64,000 bases of DNA from Myxococcales bacterium UBA1660. GTDB taxonomy: Bacteria > Myxococcota_A > Polyangia > Polyangiales > Houyiibacteriaceae. Below are positions 33,401-41,950 of the stretch, piece by piece. Within the stretch, counting starts at the first letter, position 1; every line of letters starts with the position of its first letter. Below the pieces are notes generated by a model, which worked only from the letters and a program-made list of their open reading frames with translations, was not told the DNA's origin and did no database searches. The DNA is taken from NCBI GenBank assembly GCA_002320815.1, contig DCLA01000068.1:1-64000 (forward strand). Reading direction: 5' to 3'. Position numbers and translations under genes: made by a program.

Positions 33401-33905
33401 CCAGGGGCGCCACGTAGGGCACGGCGCCGGGGTCGCGGTCGCCGAGCTTGGTGGTGAGCCGCCGCATCCGCGGGGAGAGCTGGAACCCGTAGTGGGCCGC
33501 CAGGCCCTGCTCGAGGGTGGCCTCGGTGACGATCCGCTGCTCGAGCTCGACCCCCAGGAGGAAGGCGAGCTGCTGCTCGGTCTCCGGGTCGAGGGGCGAG
33601 GCGACCGCGACCTGGAGGGTCCGCGCCGCGAAGGCCAAGGGGACCATCCGGTGCCGGTCGGCCACCGCGGCGGGCACCAGCCGGAGCACCTCGCCGGGGA
33701 CCTCGAGCACCTCGGCGCGCGTGGCCGGCTCCAGCCCGTGGATCACCGCGCAGTAGGCCGAGAGGACGTTCTCGGGCACCACGTTCAGCTCCAGGAGGAC
33801 CGTGTCCAGCCCCCCGCCGGCGATGACCTGCCGCTGGATCGCCTCCTCGATCTTGCGCACCGGGACGCGTTGGTCCCGAACGAGCAGCGAAGTGAGCGCG
33901 GACAT
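30438..33905 (-). CDS. giant MshEN / GAF-like / HEAT-repeat protein
   Basis: 1155 aa. Residues ~1-150 are an MshEN-type domain (type II secretion ATPase N-terminal fold; some bind cyclic di-GMP), with LRLVPAAVADRHRMVPLAFA and LQVAVASPLDPE. Residues ~290-480 look like a GAF-type sensor region. A ~370-residue disordered Pro/Glu/Ala linker follows. The last ~290 residues are HEAT-like helical repeats (ERFYAVLLASEFRHPLLVEP, then RRRVAATRALGALRDAGALD). No ATPase motif is present, so it is not a pilus motor. A scaffold or second-messenger-responsive role is inferred. The ATG at 33905 was chosen; the longer reading overlaps the next gene. Confidence 0.85.
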   Translation of the reverse strand: MSALTSLLVRDQRVPVRKIEEAIQRQVIAGGGLDTVLLELNVVPENVLSAYCAVIHGLEPATRAEVLEVPGEVLRLVPAAVADRHRMVPLAFAARTLQVAVASPLDPETEQQLAFLLGVELEQRIVTEATLEQGLAAHYGFQLSPRMRRLTTKLGDRDPGAVPYVAPLEQNTVERPTDDEGYGHRNEETGEERRATEKFAVVAESREVARETAVSITGEEVKTRRVTQEMTSMAPPSRPSRPPVSRPSAAPPEKARAEGPARGRISKAQGELLRKHRGPLTTARAVELLSKADHRDDILEVGFAFTRQFFDFTALFVVQDEEAELLDAAPFDDERLVEARRVVAPLGEPSTFSWIYEGLVPTVSQLERSDVDRAIKQALGRDRNQPSVLAPVMIRKRVVLFLYGDRSGERFSVQDVPELLAFAPKLGEAFQQLILRRKFRGYAQGDARSTDEAPTRTPTDPPPSEARVAEPPASPPRSQPAWQDQQVRSPMKRLEPAEGGRVSKRITQDIAGVMAPPASVSPAPEPRASEPPAAAVEAAPEPAALPESTPESTPEPAVEEVRRGSRPLAAAEAFAPTEPSDEEPARPTEPDAIPPESPAPRAGRAFRPSNVTTAPAEAAETTGPTPLERAVESSLPPRPLRRRRRTKRSAAFEALGVPRSAPPPPGSPPEPDDEDEPEEAPVSGVARTSSTSELPAVPAAASEDPAKDEAGLTEQRADSEAAPLPLSRPKTNPGRGRAPSEELEITIEDADEETAAEVAEAAAHEEITTETPLPKTGPPPEDSTYRGGGQTDVFGAPKRRSRRPPAATPTKDARAEGGRRPLQAEVVSSNRPEAPRGEVAERLTRREVRHADTIPSETPSIIVEMDASVEDAVRSLSQVGPDSAEAEIAQVVALGELALPVLARDFPGLLWFDRSRPHRRLPRGRDVSALARAIAAFGDRAVPYLVPILDHPGADERFYAVLLASEFRHPLLVEPLAKRVFDTDERTAALAVDVLRMQRRFEQPLRDVIEGLRAEARVPRSDVRRRVAATRALGALRDAGALDLFVQLLSSDKPELVAEAHRSLVSLTKQDFGDVPARWLDWVDDNRSRHRIEWLIEGLLHADEKMRSAAGDELKKITQEYYGYHPSLPRRDREVAQRKYLDWWRAEGRRRFLER

Positions 33906-33984
33906 GGTGTGCGGAGGTTCCCCGAGAACCCGTGCGGTCGATGCACGGTGCGGGGGGGAGCGTCGCCGAACGGCGCTCTTGGTG

Positions 33985-36363
33985 TCAATCCTCGTACATG
34001 AGGACCCGCGCCCGTCGTGTCCGAAATTGACGTGCGATTGCGCCACCGTGCGCGAGGAGCGCGGGGAGGGGGGCGCCGGCGCGGATCGCGTCCAGCAGGG
34101 AAGGATCGGCGACCATACCCTCGGTGGCGTCGAGGTCGAAATCCTCCGGATGCGCCCGAGCCAGGGCCCGTAGGAGCGCGAGGCCCAACGCGACCGGGCG
34201 CACCTGGTCCCGGTCCACGACCTCGAACCGGATCCCCGGGATCCGGCGGCCCCGGTGCCGGCTGCTGCTCGGGGTGAAGGCCTCGGCCGACGCCCTCACG
34301 CCGGCGAGCGCCGCGGGCGGGAGCTCGCCGAGGACGGCCTCCGGGTCCAGCCACGGCGCCCCCACGCGCTGGAAGGGTCGATCGGTCCCCCGGCCCACGG
34401 CGACGTTGGCGCCCTCGACGAGGGCCACGCCGGGGTAGAGGGCGACCGCGTCGAGGTCCGGCAGGTTCGGGGAGGGCGGCACCCAGCGCAGACCGTCGGC
34501 GGGCCAGGGGCGGCCGTCCCAGCCGACCATGGGCACCGGGCGCAGGGTCCCGGCGAGCTCGTCGTCGGCGACCAGCAGCGCGGCCATCTCCGCCGCGGTG
34601 AGGCCGTGCCGGACGGGGAGCGGGTGGTGGTTCACGAAGGACTCGGCGGCCGGCACCGAGACCCAGCCGGCGACCCCTCGGCCCAGCGGGTTCGGCCGGT
34701 CCAGCACCCACACCGGCAGCTCGCGCTCCGCGGCGGCGCGCAGGAGCCGGTGCAGGCTGGCCATGTAGGTATAGAAGCGGGCGCCCACGTCCTGCAGGTC
34801 GACGACCACGGCGTCCACGTCGTCGAGGGATCCCGGGGGCGGGTCCCGGTGGCGGCCGAAGAGGCTCACCGTGGGGACCGCGCCCACGGCGCCGTCGGCG
34901 ACGTGACCCTCCTGGTCGCCGCCGAGACCGTGCTCCGGGGTGAAGATGCGGACCAGCGTGCAGGCGTCGGTCTCGCGGAAGAGGTCCACCGTGCGTCGCC
35001 CGTCCCGGGCGACCGCGGCCCCATGGGTCAGGAGCGCCACCCGCTGGCCCCGGAGCCGCGCGAAGTCCTCGCTGCGGAGCACGTCGATCCCCAGCGCCGG
35101 GCCGCCGGCGAGGGGCGGGAGCGCGCGCGGCACGGCCTCGCTGGCCAGGCGCGCCACCTGCGCCCGCAGGGGTCCGGCGCGGCCGTCGCCGTCCGGGTGC
35201 ACCCGGTTGGTGGCCACCACCACATAGAGGTCCGCCGCGGGATCGATCCAGAGCCACACCCCGGCGTAGCCGCCGTGCCCGAAGGCGCCGGGGGAGAGCC
35301 CGGGCTGCGGCTCCATGTCCACGCCGAGGCCCCGGCGGACCGGGCCCCGGGGGCTGGGGAGGTCCCGGGCCGCGGTCATGCGCGCCAGGGTCTCGGGTCG
35401 CAGGGCGCGACCGCCGAGCAGGGCCTCGGCGAAACGCGCGAGGTTGTCGGCGCTGGCGAAGAGGCCGGCGTGCCCGGCCACGCCGCCCAGGCGCCAGGCG
35501 CGTGGGTCGATGGTCTCGCCCCACACGATGGGCGCCGGCTCCCCCGGGGCGGCCCGGCGGGGCGCGCGCTCGGTGGGCGCCACCCGCGGGTCCTCGCGGC
35601 GCGGGCCGAAGCCGAGGTCCCGGAGCCCCAGGGGCCGGGCCAGGCGCGCGTCGACGAGGTCCTCCAGGGGTTCTCCGTGGAGCCGCGCCAGGAGCTCGCC
35701 CAGGGCCAGGAAGCCGACGTCGGAGTAGCGATAGGCGCCCGGCGGCCCGGCCCGCTCGGCGGCCTCCGTGAAGACCGCCCGCAGCGCCTCCTGGCGATCC
35801 TCGGCCTCGTAGGCCGGGAGCGCGGTCACCGCGGGGAGCCCGGCGGTGTGGGTCAGGAGCTGTTCGACGGTGCGCCCGCGGAGCTCGGGGACGTAGCGAC
35901 CCACGTCGGTCTCCAGGGCGAGCTCCTCCGCCTCGATGGCCTGCCAGACGAGGGTGGTGGTGAAGAGCTTGGTGACGGAGGCCAGGTCGAAGACCGCGTC
36001 CACCGGCATGGGCAGGGTCTCGGGGGCGGTGCGCACGTTCCCGTAGGCGCGCCGGAAGACGGGTCCGTCGGCGCGGCCGAGGACGATCACCGCGCCGGGC
36101 AGGTCCCCGAGGTGCGCCGACGCGGCGGCGTCCAGCGCGCGCTCGTCGGCGACGCCGACGCGAATCGCCGGCGGCAGGCTCAGCTCGGCGAGCGGGTCGG
36201 GGGCAGGGGCCCGCTCCGCCTGCGGCGACTCCCGCGACGGCGGCTCCGCGCCTTCCGCTCGGGCCGGCTCGGCGGGGGCCCGGGGTTCGGGCTCGCTGCA
36301 GCGCGCGCACCCCGTGCCGGCCCCCAGGACCAGCGCCAGCACGAGACGGGAGAGTTCCTTCAC
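33985..36363 (-). CDS. namZ: beta-lactamase-like hydrolase fused to NamZ (DUF1343) exo-muramidase, lipoprotein
   Basis: 792 aa. The signal ends at a GTGC lipobox (Cys19). Residues ~60-390 are a class C beta-lactamase/esterase domain with catalytic SVTK and the YSDVG (Tyr-Ser) motif. Residues ~410-790 are DUF1343, the NamZ exo-N-acetylmuramidase domain, with RIFTPEHGLGG, DLQDVGARFYTYM and LDRPNPLGR. NamZ trims MurNAc from the end of peptidoglycan strands. The fusion suggests stepwise degradation of murein outside the cell, fitting a predatory or cell-wall-recycling life. The GTG start is fixed by TACCCT 7 nt upstream; an ATG at 36387 would add 8 residues. Confidence 0.9.
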   Translation of the reverse strand: MKELSRLVLALVLGAGTGCARCSEPEPRAPAEPARAEGAEPPSRESPQAERAPAPDPLAELSLPPAIRVGVADERALDAAASAHLGDLPGAVIVLGRADGPVFRRAYGNVRTAPETLPMPVDAVFDLASVTKLFTTTLVWQAIEAEELALETDVGRYVPELRGRTVEQLLTHTAGLPAVTALPAYEAEDRQEALRAVFTEAAERAGPPGAYRYSDVGFLALGELLARLHGEPLEDLVDARLARPLGLRDLGFGPRREDPRVAPTERAPRRAAPGEPAPIVWGETIDPRAWRLGGVAGHAGLFASADNLARFAEALLGGRALRPETLARMTAARDLPSPRGPVRRGLGVDMEPQPGLSPGAFGHGGYAGVWLWIDPAADLYVVVATNRVHPDGDGRAGPLRAQVARLASEAVPRALPPLAGGPALGIDVLRSEDFARLRGQRVALLTHGAAVARDGRRTVDLFRETDACTLVRIFTPEHGLGGDQEGHVADGAVGAVPTVSLFGRHRDPPPGSLDDVDAVVVDLQDVGARFYTYMASLHRLLRAAAERELPVWVLDRPNPLGRGVAGWVSVPAAESFVNHHPLPVRHGLTAAEMAALLVADDELAGTLRPVPMVGWDGRPWPADGLRWVPPSPNLPDLDAVALYPGVALVEGANVAVGRGTDRPFQRVGAPWLDPEAVLGELPPAALAGVRASAEAFTPSSSRHRGRRIPGIRFEVVDRDQVRPVALGLALLRALARAHPEDFDLDATEGMVADPSLLDAIRAGAPLPALLAHGGAIARQFRTRRARVLMYED

Positions 36364-36370
36364 CGGTCCC

Positions 36371-36376
36371 AGGGTA
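36371..36376 (-). promoter_or_regulatory. -10-like TACCCT before namZ fusion gene
   Basis: On the minus strand TACCCT is followed by GGGACCG (7 nt) and the GTG at 36363. This leaderless arrangement decides the start. Confidence 0.45.
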
Positions 36377-36415
36377 GCGGACCCCATGGCCGGTGGGCTG
36401 TCGCGGCGTTTGCGC

Positions 36416-36421
36416 TATCGT
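36416..36421 (+). promoter_or_regulatory. -10-like TATCGT before DUF1415 gene
   Basis: TATCGT lies 7 nt before the GTG at 36429. It sits only 40 bp from the divergent namZ hexamer, so two leaderless promoters run back to back. Confidence 0.5.
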
Positions 36422-36428
36422 CGCCGCC

Positions 36429-37139
36429 GTGAGCGGCGGTGAGCGAGTGGTCCTGGGCGGAGCCCTGAGCGAGGCGCGGGCGGAGGCCCTGCGCGCGGAG
36501 GCGCTGCGCATCTACGGCCGCTACCAGCGCGAGTTCGTCGAAGCCCTGGGGCTCTGTCCCTGGGCGGTGCGCGCCCGCGAGGAAGGCCACGTGGCCGTCC
36601 GGGTGGTCCTGGACGACCCCGCCGCCGAGGCGGCCCTCGCCGCCACCGAGGCCCTCGCCGCCGACGAAGAGGTCCAGGTGGGCCTCCTGGTTCTCCCCCG
36701 CGCCGCCTACGACCGCTCCACCCACGAGGCCTTCGTGAGCGAGTTGCGCGAGCAGCACGCCGCCGGCCACGGCGGCTCCCCGCCCTTCGCCATGGCCGCC
36801 TTCCACCCCGACGCCGAGCCGGACCTCGACCACCCCGCGCGGCTGGTCCCCTTCATCCGTCGTTCGCCCGATCCCACCATCCAGCTGGTGCGCCTCACCA
36901 GCCTGGAGGCGGTCCGTCGTCGCGCCGGCGATCGCGGCACGGCCTTCATGGACCTGAGCACCCTGGACCTGGCGCAGCTCCTGAGCGCGCCGGCCCAGCC
37001 GCCCCTCCACGAGCGGGTGGCCGACAAGAACCGCGAGACCATCGCCGCGATGGGCGTCGCCGAGGCGGAGGCGATCCTGGCCACCATCGCCCGGGACCGG
37101 GACGCGGCCTATGCGCGGGTGGGGGAGGAGACGCCGTGA
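36429..37139 (+). CDS. DUF1415 family protein
   Basis: 236 aa. The family signature is visible as a helix ending in LGLCPWAVRAREEG near residue 40 and the segment PFIRRSPDPTIQLVRL near residue 145. The function of DUF1415 proteins is unknown. No signal peptide. The stop overlaps the next start by 4 nt (GTGA), making a three-gene operon with the HTTM protein. Confidence 0.82.
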   Translation: MSGGERVVLGGALSEARAEALRAEALRIYGRYQREFVEALGLCPWAVRAREEGHVAVRVVLDDPAAEAALAATEALAADEEVQVGLLVLPRAAYDRSTHEAFVSELREQHAAGHGGSPPFAMAAFHPDAEPDLDHPARLVPFIRRSPDPTIQLVRLTSLEAVRRRAGDRGTAFMDLSTLDLAQLLSAPAQPPLHERVADKNRETIAAMGVAEAEAILATIARDRDAAYARVGEETP

Positions 37140-37594
37140 GCTTCGAGGCGGTGAAGGCCTACGGGCTCAGCCTGGCGCTGATGGTGGCGGTGGTCTCCCC
37201 GGCCCTCCGCGACGCCCCCGAGGACGGCTCGGACAAGGACAGCTTCCCCTTCTCCGACTACCCGATGTTCTCCCACGGTCGCCCGGACCCGATGCTCACC
37301 CTGACCCAGGCCCTGGGCGTCGATGGCGAAGGCCACCGCGAGCCGCTCTCGCCGACCATCAGCTCGGGGAACTACGAGGTGATGCAGGCGATGATGACCA
37401 TCATGATCGCCATGCGCGCGGACGGCCCGGGCTACTGCGCGGAGATCGCTCAGCGGGTGGCCGAGGAGTCCGACCTCGACCACCTCGAGGCCGTCGAGCT
37501 GGCCACCAGCACCTGGGACACGGTGCGCTACTTCGAGGAGGGCCCCGAGCCCCTCACCCGTCACGTGCACCACCGCTGCCCGGTGCCCCGATGA
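37136..37594 (+). CDS. hypothetical partner of the HTTM protein
   Basis: 152 aa. An N-terminal hydrophobic stretch (YGLSLALMVAVVSPALRD) may be a signal peptide or anchor. FPFSDYPMFSHGRPDP follows, a motif I associate with proteins encoded next to HTTM (vitamin K carboxylase-like) membrane proteins. The rest is mixed alpha/beta with two Cys. It is coupled to both neighbours by ATGA/GTGA overlaps. Its function is unknown. Confidence 0.75.
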   Translation: MSFEAVKAYGLSLALMVAVVSPALRDAPEDGSDKDSFPFSDYPMFSHGRPDPMLTLTQALGVDGEGHREPLSPTISSGNYEVMQAMMTIMIAMRADGPGYCAEIAQRVAEESDLDHLEAVELATSTWDTVRYFEEGPEPLTRHVHHRCPVPR

Positions 37595-38538
37595 GCGCCC
37601 TCGCGCGCCTCGACCGCTTCTGGCGGCGCCCCATGCCCGCCACTCGCCTGGCCACCCTGCGCGTGCTGGTGGGGCTCTTCGGCTGCATCTACCTCGCGGT
37701 CCGCACGCCGCACCTGCTCAGCTACGCCCTCGACGACGTGGACCGCTTCCGACCGGTGGGCGTGGTGGCTCTCGGCGACGCGCCCCTCTTGCCCGGGGTC
37801 TACCGGGCGCTGGTCCTGGCCACGGTCGCGCTCTCGGTGCCCTTCCTCCTGGGCTGGCGCCACCGGGTCCTGGCGCCCCTCTACGCCGGGCTCCTCTGGC
37901 TGGTCCTCACCTACTCGAACTCGTGGGGACAGATCATGCACACGGACAACCTCTTCGTGCTGCACGTGGTGGTCCTCGCGCTGAGCCCCTCGGCCGACGC
38001 GATCTCCCTCGACGCCCGCCGCCGCGGCCCCGCGGCGCCCTTCGTCCACGGTCGCTACGGCTGGCCCGTTCGGCTCCTGGTCGCCTGCGGCGCTCTGGCC
38101 TACCTCCTCGCGGGCGTCGCCAAGCTGCAGAACAGCGGCTTCGACTTCGTCGCTGGCGAGACCCTGCGCAACTACGTGGGCTTCGACAACGTCCGCAAGA
38201 TCGAGCTGGGCAGCATCCACTCGCCGCTGGGCGCCTGGCTCCTCCCCTATCCCGGGATGTTCACCGGGATGGCCTGGATGAGCTTCGTGCTGGAGATGGC
38301 CGCGCCGGTGGCCATCCTCTCCCGGCGGGTGGGCAAGGGCTGGGCGCTGGGCGTGTGGGGGTTCCACTTCGGCGTCCTGGCGCTCATGGCCATCGGGTTC
38401 GTCTACCAGCTCACCTTCGTGGCCTTTGCGCCCTACTTCGACGTGGAGCGCCTCTGGCAGTGGCGGCCCCTGCGGAAGTGGGGCGCGCGCCTGGGCGCGA
38501 CCGGGCCCTTGGCTGCCGAGGCCGTCGCCGAAGCGTAG
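37591..38538 (+). CDS. HTTM-domain membrane protein (vitamin K gamma-carboxylase-like)
   Basis: 315 aa with about eight membrane helices. Features of the HTTM family are the N-terminal ATLRVLVGLFGCIYLAVRTP, the YSNSWGQIMHTDNLFVLH loop and YLLAGVAKLQNSGFDFVAGE. Related eukaryotic enzymes carboxylate Glu in proteins; bacterial members are mostly uncharacterised. The catalytic Lys of true carboxylases cannot be confirmed by eye. Last gene of the DUF1415 operon. Confidence 0.82.
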   Translation: MSALARLDRFWRRPMPATRLATLRVLVGLFGCIYLAVRTPHLLSYALDDVDRFRPVGVVALGDAPLLPGVYRALVLATVALSVPFLLGWRHRVLAPLYAGLLWLVLTYSNSWGQIMHTDNLFVLHVVVLALSPSADAISLDARRRGPAAPFVHGRYGWPVRLLVACGALAYLLAGVAKLQNSGFDFVAGETLRNYVGFDNVRKIELGSIHSPLGAWLLPYPGMFTGMAWMSFVLEMAAPVAILSRRVGKGWALGVWGFHFGVLALMAIGFVYQLTFVAFAPYFDVERLWQWRPLRKWGARLGATGPLAAEAVAEA

Positions 38539-38553
38539 CGAGCGGAGCCGAGG

Positions 38554-39492
38554 TCAGTCGGAGCGGCGGAGACCGCGGCCGCGGCCGCGGCCGAGGTGCC
38601 CGGAGGAGAGGTAGCCCCAGGCCATCCCGACCCCCAGGCCGACCGCGTGCGCCGTATTGGCCACGGGAATGAACCCGGCAAAGCAGAGGACGAACCAGAC
38701 CAGCATCAGGACCACGGTCGAGCGGGGGAGCCGGACCGGGTAGGTCGGGTCGAAGCGGCCGCGCATCCACAGGTAGCCGAAGAGCGCGTAGACCACCCCG
38801 GAGAAGCCGCCGAAGAAGGGATACACCCAGAACTGCCCTACGCAGGCCAGGAGGTTGCTGACCAGAACGAGAGCGAGGAGCTTGCGGCTCGACTCCACGT
38901 GCTCGATGGCCGTCCCCAGGTCCTTCAGCCACCACATGTTGAAGAGCAGGTGGAAGAAGTTGAGGTGGAGGAACATCGGCGTGAGGAGTCGCCACCACTC
39001 GTGCTGCCCCAGGTACGAGGTCCGGAGACTCTCGACCGGGAGGAAGGTCCCCATCGCGTCCTGTAGGGGCGTGGCGAAGTAGAGGTGGTCGGTGAACTCG
39101 CGGTTCTCGCCGAACTGCGCGAAGAGGGTCACGATGACGCTGGCGCCGATGAGGAAGGCGGTGACCCGGCCGATGGCCGGCTTCTGAAACGCCTCCCGGG
39201 CGCGCATCACCTTGTGCCGGCTCTTCTTCTCGGCGGCGGCGATCTCCTTGCGCTGCTCCTCGGCGGCCTTCTGCAAGCTCGCGAAGCGCGGGTCGTCCGG
39301 GTTCTGGAGGAAGACCGCCAGCGCCGCCTGGGCGGCCTCGAGATCATCGTCCTCCTGGACCCAGACGGAGTGGGCGCCGTCCCGCGATTCGCGGACGGTC
39401 GCCGGGAGCTCTTCGGCGTAGAGCGCGTCGGCCAGGCGCCGGGCGAGGGCGGGATCCTCGAAATCGTGCAGGTGCCTCACCCGGGGCAGCAT
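38554..39492 (-). CDS. rhomboid-family intramembrane serine protease
   Basis: 312 aa. An N-terminal cytosolic domain (~90 residues, GlpG-like, ending in a Lys/Glu helix) precedes about six membrane helices. The catalytic Ser lies in GFSGVVYALFGY near residue 230 and the His in NTAHAVGLGVGM near residue 288; HLNFFHLLFNMWWL is the usual loop/helix 2 motif. It should cut membrane-embedded substrates within the inner membrane. It converges with the HTTM gene 15 nt away. Confidence 0.93.
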   Translation of the reverse strand: MLPRVRHLHDFEDPALARRLADALYAEELPATVRESRDGAHSVWVQEDDDLEAAQAALAVFLQNPDDPRFASLQKAAEEQRKEIAAAEKKSRHKVMRAREAFQKPAIGRVTAFLIGASVIVTLFAQFGENREFTDHLYFATPLQDAMGTFLPVESLRTSYLGQHEWWRLLTPMFLHLNFFHLLFNMWWLKDLGTAIEHVESSRKLLALVLVSNLLACVGQFWVYPFFGGFSGVVYALFGYLWMRGRFDPTYPVRLPRSTVVLMLVWFVLCFAGFIPVANTAHAVGLGVGMAWGYLSSGHLGRGRGRGLRRSD

Positions 39493-39645
39493 AGTGACCC
39501 TCGGTCGCGAGTCGACTGCTCGGCCGGCCGCGAGGGAATCTCGCCCGCTCGGGCTGGCGTCGGGCGCGATCTGGGGGAATCATGGGGGCCGTTCTTCGGT
39601 GACGGGCCTTGCCAGCCGCGCCATCACCCCCGGAGTCCTCGTCCC

Positions 39646-40302
39646 ATGCCCCAGCGGCAGCCGCAGCGAATCGCCCCCGAAGGGTCCCCGTTGGGTCCCC
39701 TCCGCGTCGCTTTGCTTCCCCTCGTCTTCCTCTGCTGGTCCTGGGCCGGGAGCCCCGCCCTCGAGCCGGCCGACGACCTCTCGATGATGGCCGACGAGCC
39801 CTTCGTCTTCGAGCCCAGCGTGCGCGCGGAGCTGGTCTTCGACGTCCCCGACGACGCCGAGGTGGGCTGGGGGAGCCTCGACCTGACGGCCGTCCCCGAG
39901 CACGACGACATCCGGGTGGACCTCCTGCTGGGGCGCCACGCCGAGCGGGCCCGCTGGGCCGACTGCCGGGACCTCACCTTGGTCATCGACGGTCGGTCGA
40001 CCTCGGTCTCCGCCTCCTACGCCGGGGTCCCCATGTCCCGGGGGGCATGGGACGCGATGAACGCCCACGTGACCATCGCCGAGATCCGGGCGATGCACCG
40101 CGCCGACCGGGTGGAGGCACGGGTCTGCGGGGAGTCGCTGAGCATCCCGCCCGCCCAGCGCCGGCGCCTCTCCGCCTTCGTTCGCCGCTTCGACGACATC
40201 GCACTCAGCGTGGGGCCCTCGGCGCCCACGCCGCTGCCGGAGCTGGGCGAAGAGCACGAGTGGTTCCCGCCGGAGCTGGACACCACGCCCTCGCCGGCTT
40301 GA
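39646..40302 (+). CDS. hypothetical exported protein
   Basis: 218 aa. A hydrophobic stretch (VALLPLVFLCWSWAGSPA) near residue 25 looks like a signal peptide after a longish N-region. The mature part is predicted beta-rich with one Cys pair (ADCRD, ARVCGES). I do not recognise a family. GGAG lies 10 nt before the ATG. Its TGA abuts the TGA of the convergent gene, together forming TGATCA. Confidence 0.68.
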   Translation: MPQRQPQRIAPEGSPLGPLRVALLPLVFLCWSWAGSPALEPADDLSMMADEPFVFEPSVRAELVFDVPDDAEVGWGSLDLTAVPEHDDIRVDLLLGRHAERARWADCRDLTLVIDGRSTSVSASYAGVPMSRGAWDAMNAHVTIAEIRAMHRADRVEARVCGESLSIPPAQRRRLSAFVRRFDDIALSVGPSAPTPLPELGEEHEWFPPELDTTPSPA

Positions 40303-41281
40303 TCAGCTGTCGCCGTATTGGAGCGTGTAGGGCGCGTCGCAGGTCGCCGGCCCGGCGACCCGGGTGACCTCGATGTAGATGTCCGCGCTGTCGTCGGTGC
40401 CGCTGCACTCGTGGTCGATGCGCACGTTCTCGTCGGCGCCGGCGCCGTTCCGGGAGCAGCAGCCGGTGAGCCCGCCGCGGCTGGTGCGCGATCCGGCGGT
40501 GCACGTGAGGTCGAGGAAGCTCGACTCGCAGTCGACGAAGACGCAGAGGTCGAAGTCGGAGCCACTGGGGACGCCGGTGATGTCGGCCGTAGGGTAGATG
40601 GACCCCAGGAAGTCGTCGCTGTCGTTGAAGACGAACCAGTCCACGTCGTCGTCAGGGTAGAGGGTCGCCTGCGCGCTCCCCGCCGGGTAGGAGTCGCCGT
40701 CCGAGACGTTGGGGAAGCCCGCCGCCTGGGCCCGGGTGTCGTTGTCTTCGTAGGTGTCCTGGCGGACCTGCCCCGCGCACACGCCATCGCTGCACACGTC
40801 GTCGACGGTGCAGGCGTCCCCGTCGTCGCAGGCCCCGACCGCCGCCGACCACAGGGTCTGGGAGAGCGCGGTGTCGCATACCCGGCAGGACTCGGCCGGG
40901 TCCCGCTCGCCGTCGTCCCGGCAGACGCCCTCGGTCAGGCACTGGCCCGCGGCGACCACGTGGCTGCACTCGAAGGTGGTGGCGCCGGTGGACCGGCAGG
41001 AGTCGTCGGTGCAGGCCACCCCGTCGTCGCAGCTGCGCTCGGCGCCGCCCACGCAGATCCCGCCCCGGCAGATGTCCTCGGTGCACCCGTCGCCGTCGGC
41101 GTCGCAGGGGTCGCCCTCGCGGGCGCAGCTCCCGGTGCCGCCGCCGCCGTCGGTCCGGCCGCCGTCGACGCGCCCGGCGTCTTCGGTGCTCCCGTCCACG
41201 GGGCCCCCGTCGGCGCGCATCCCGTCTTCCGAGGTGCCGCCTTCGGCGCAGGCCGCGAGGAGCACCAGGCTCAGCCACAGC

Positions 41282-41292
<11 letters not shown>
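40303..41292 (-). CDS. cysteine-rich lipoprotein
   Basis: 329 aa. The lipobox LLAAC puts the mature Cys at residue 15. A DGG-rich flexible linker (residues ~25-55) is followed by ~130 residues of closely spaced cysteines in the CxDGDACTxDxC style (CDADGDGCTEDICRGGICVG, CDDGDACTVDDVCSDGVC). The C-terminal ~150 residues look like a beta-sandwich (DVDWFVFNDSDD, then VRIDHECSG), of the pre-peptidase C-terminal type. Surface exposed. Its ATG lies 11 nt inside the end of the response-regulator gene, so it is the last gene of that operon. Confidence 0.82.

Positions 41293-41946
<654 letters not shown>

Positions 41947-41950
<4 letters not shown>

Noticed and set aside
33906..34046. Upstream extension of the MshEN-HEAT gene
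   Set aside because: It would overlap the end of the namZ fusion gene, and the MshEN domain begins naturally at the ATG at 33905.
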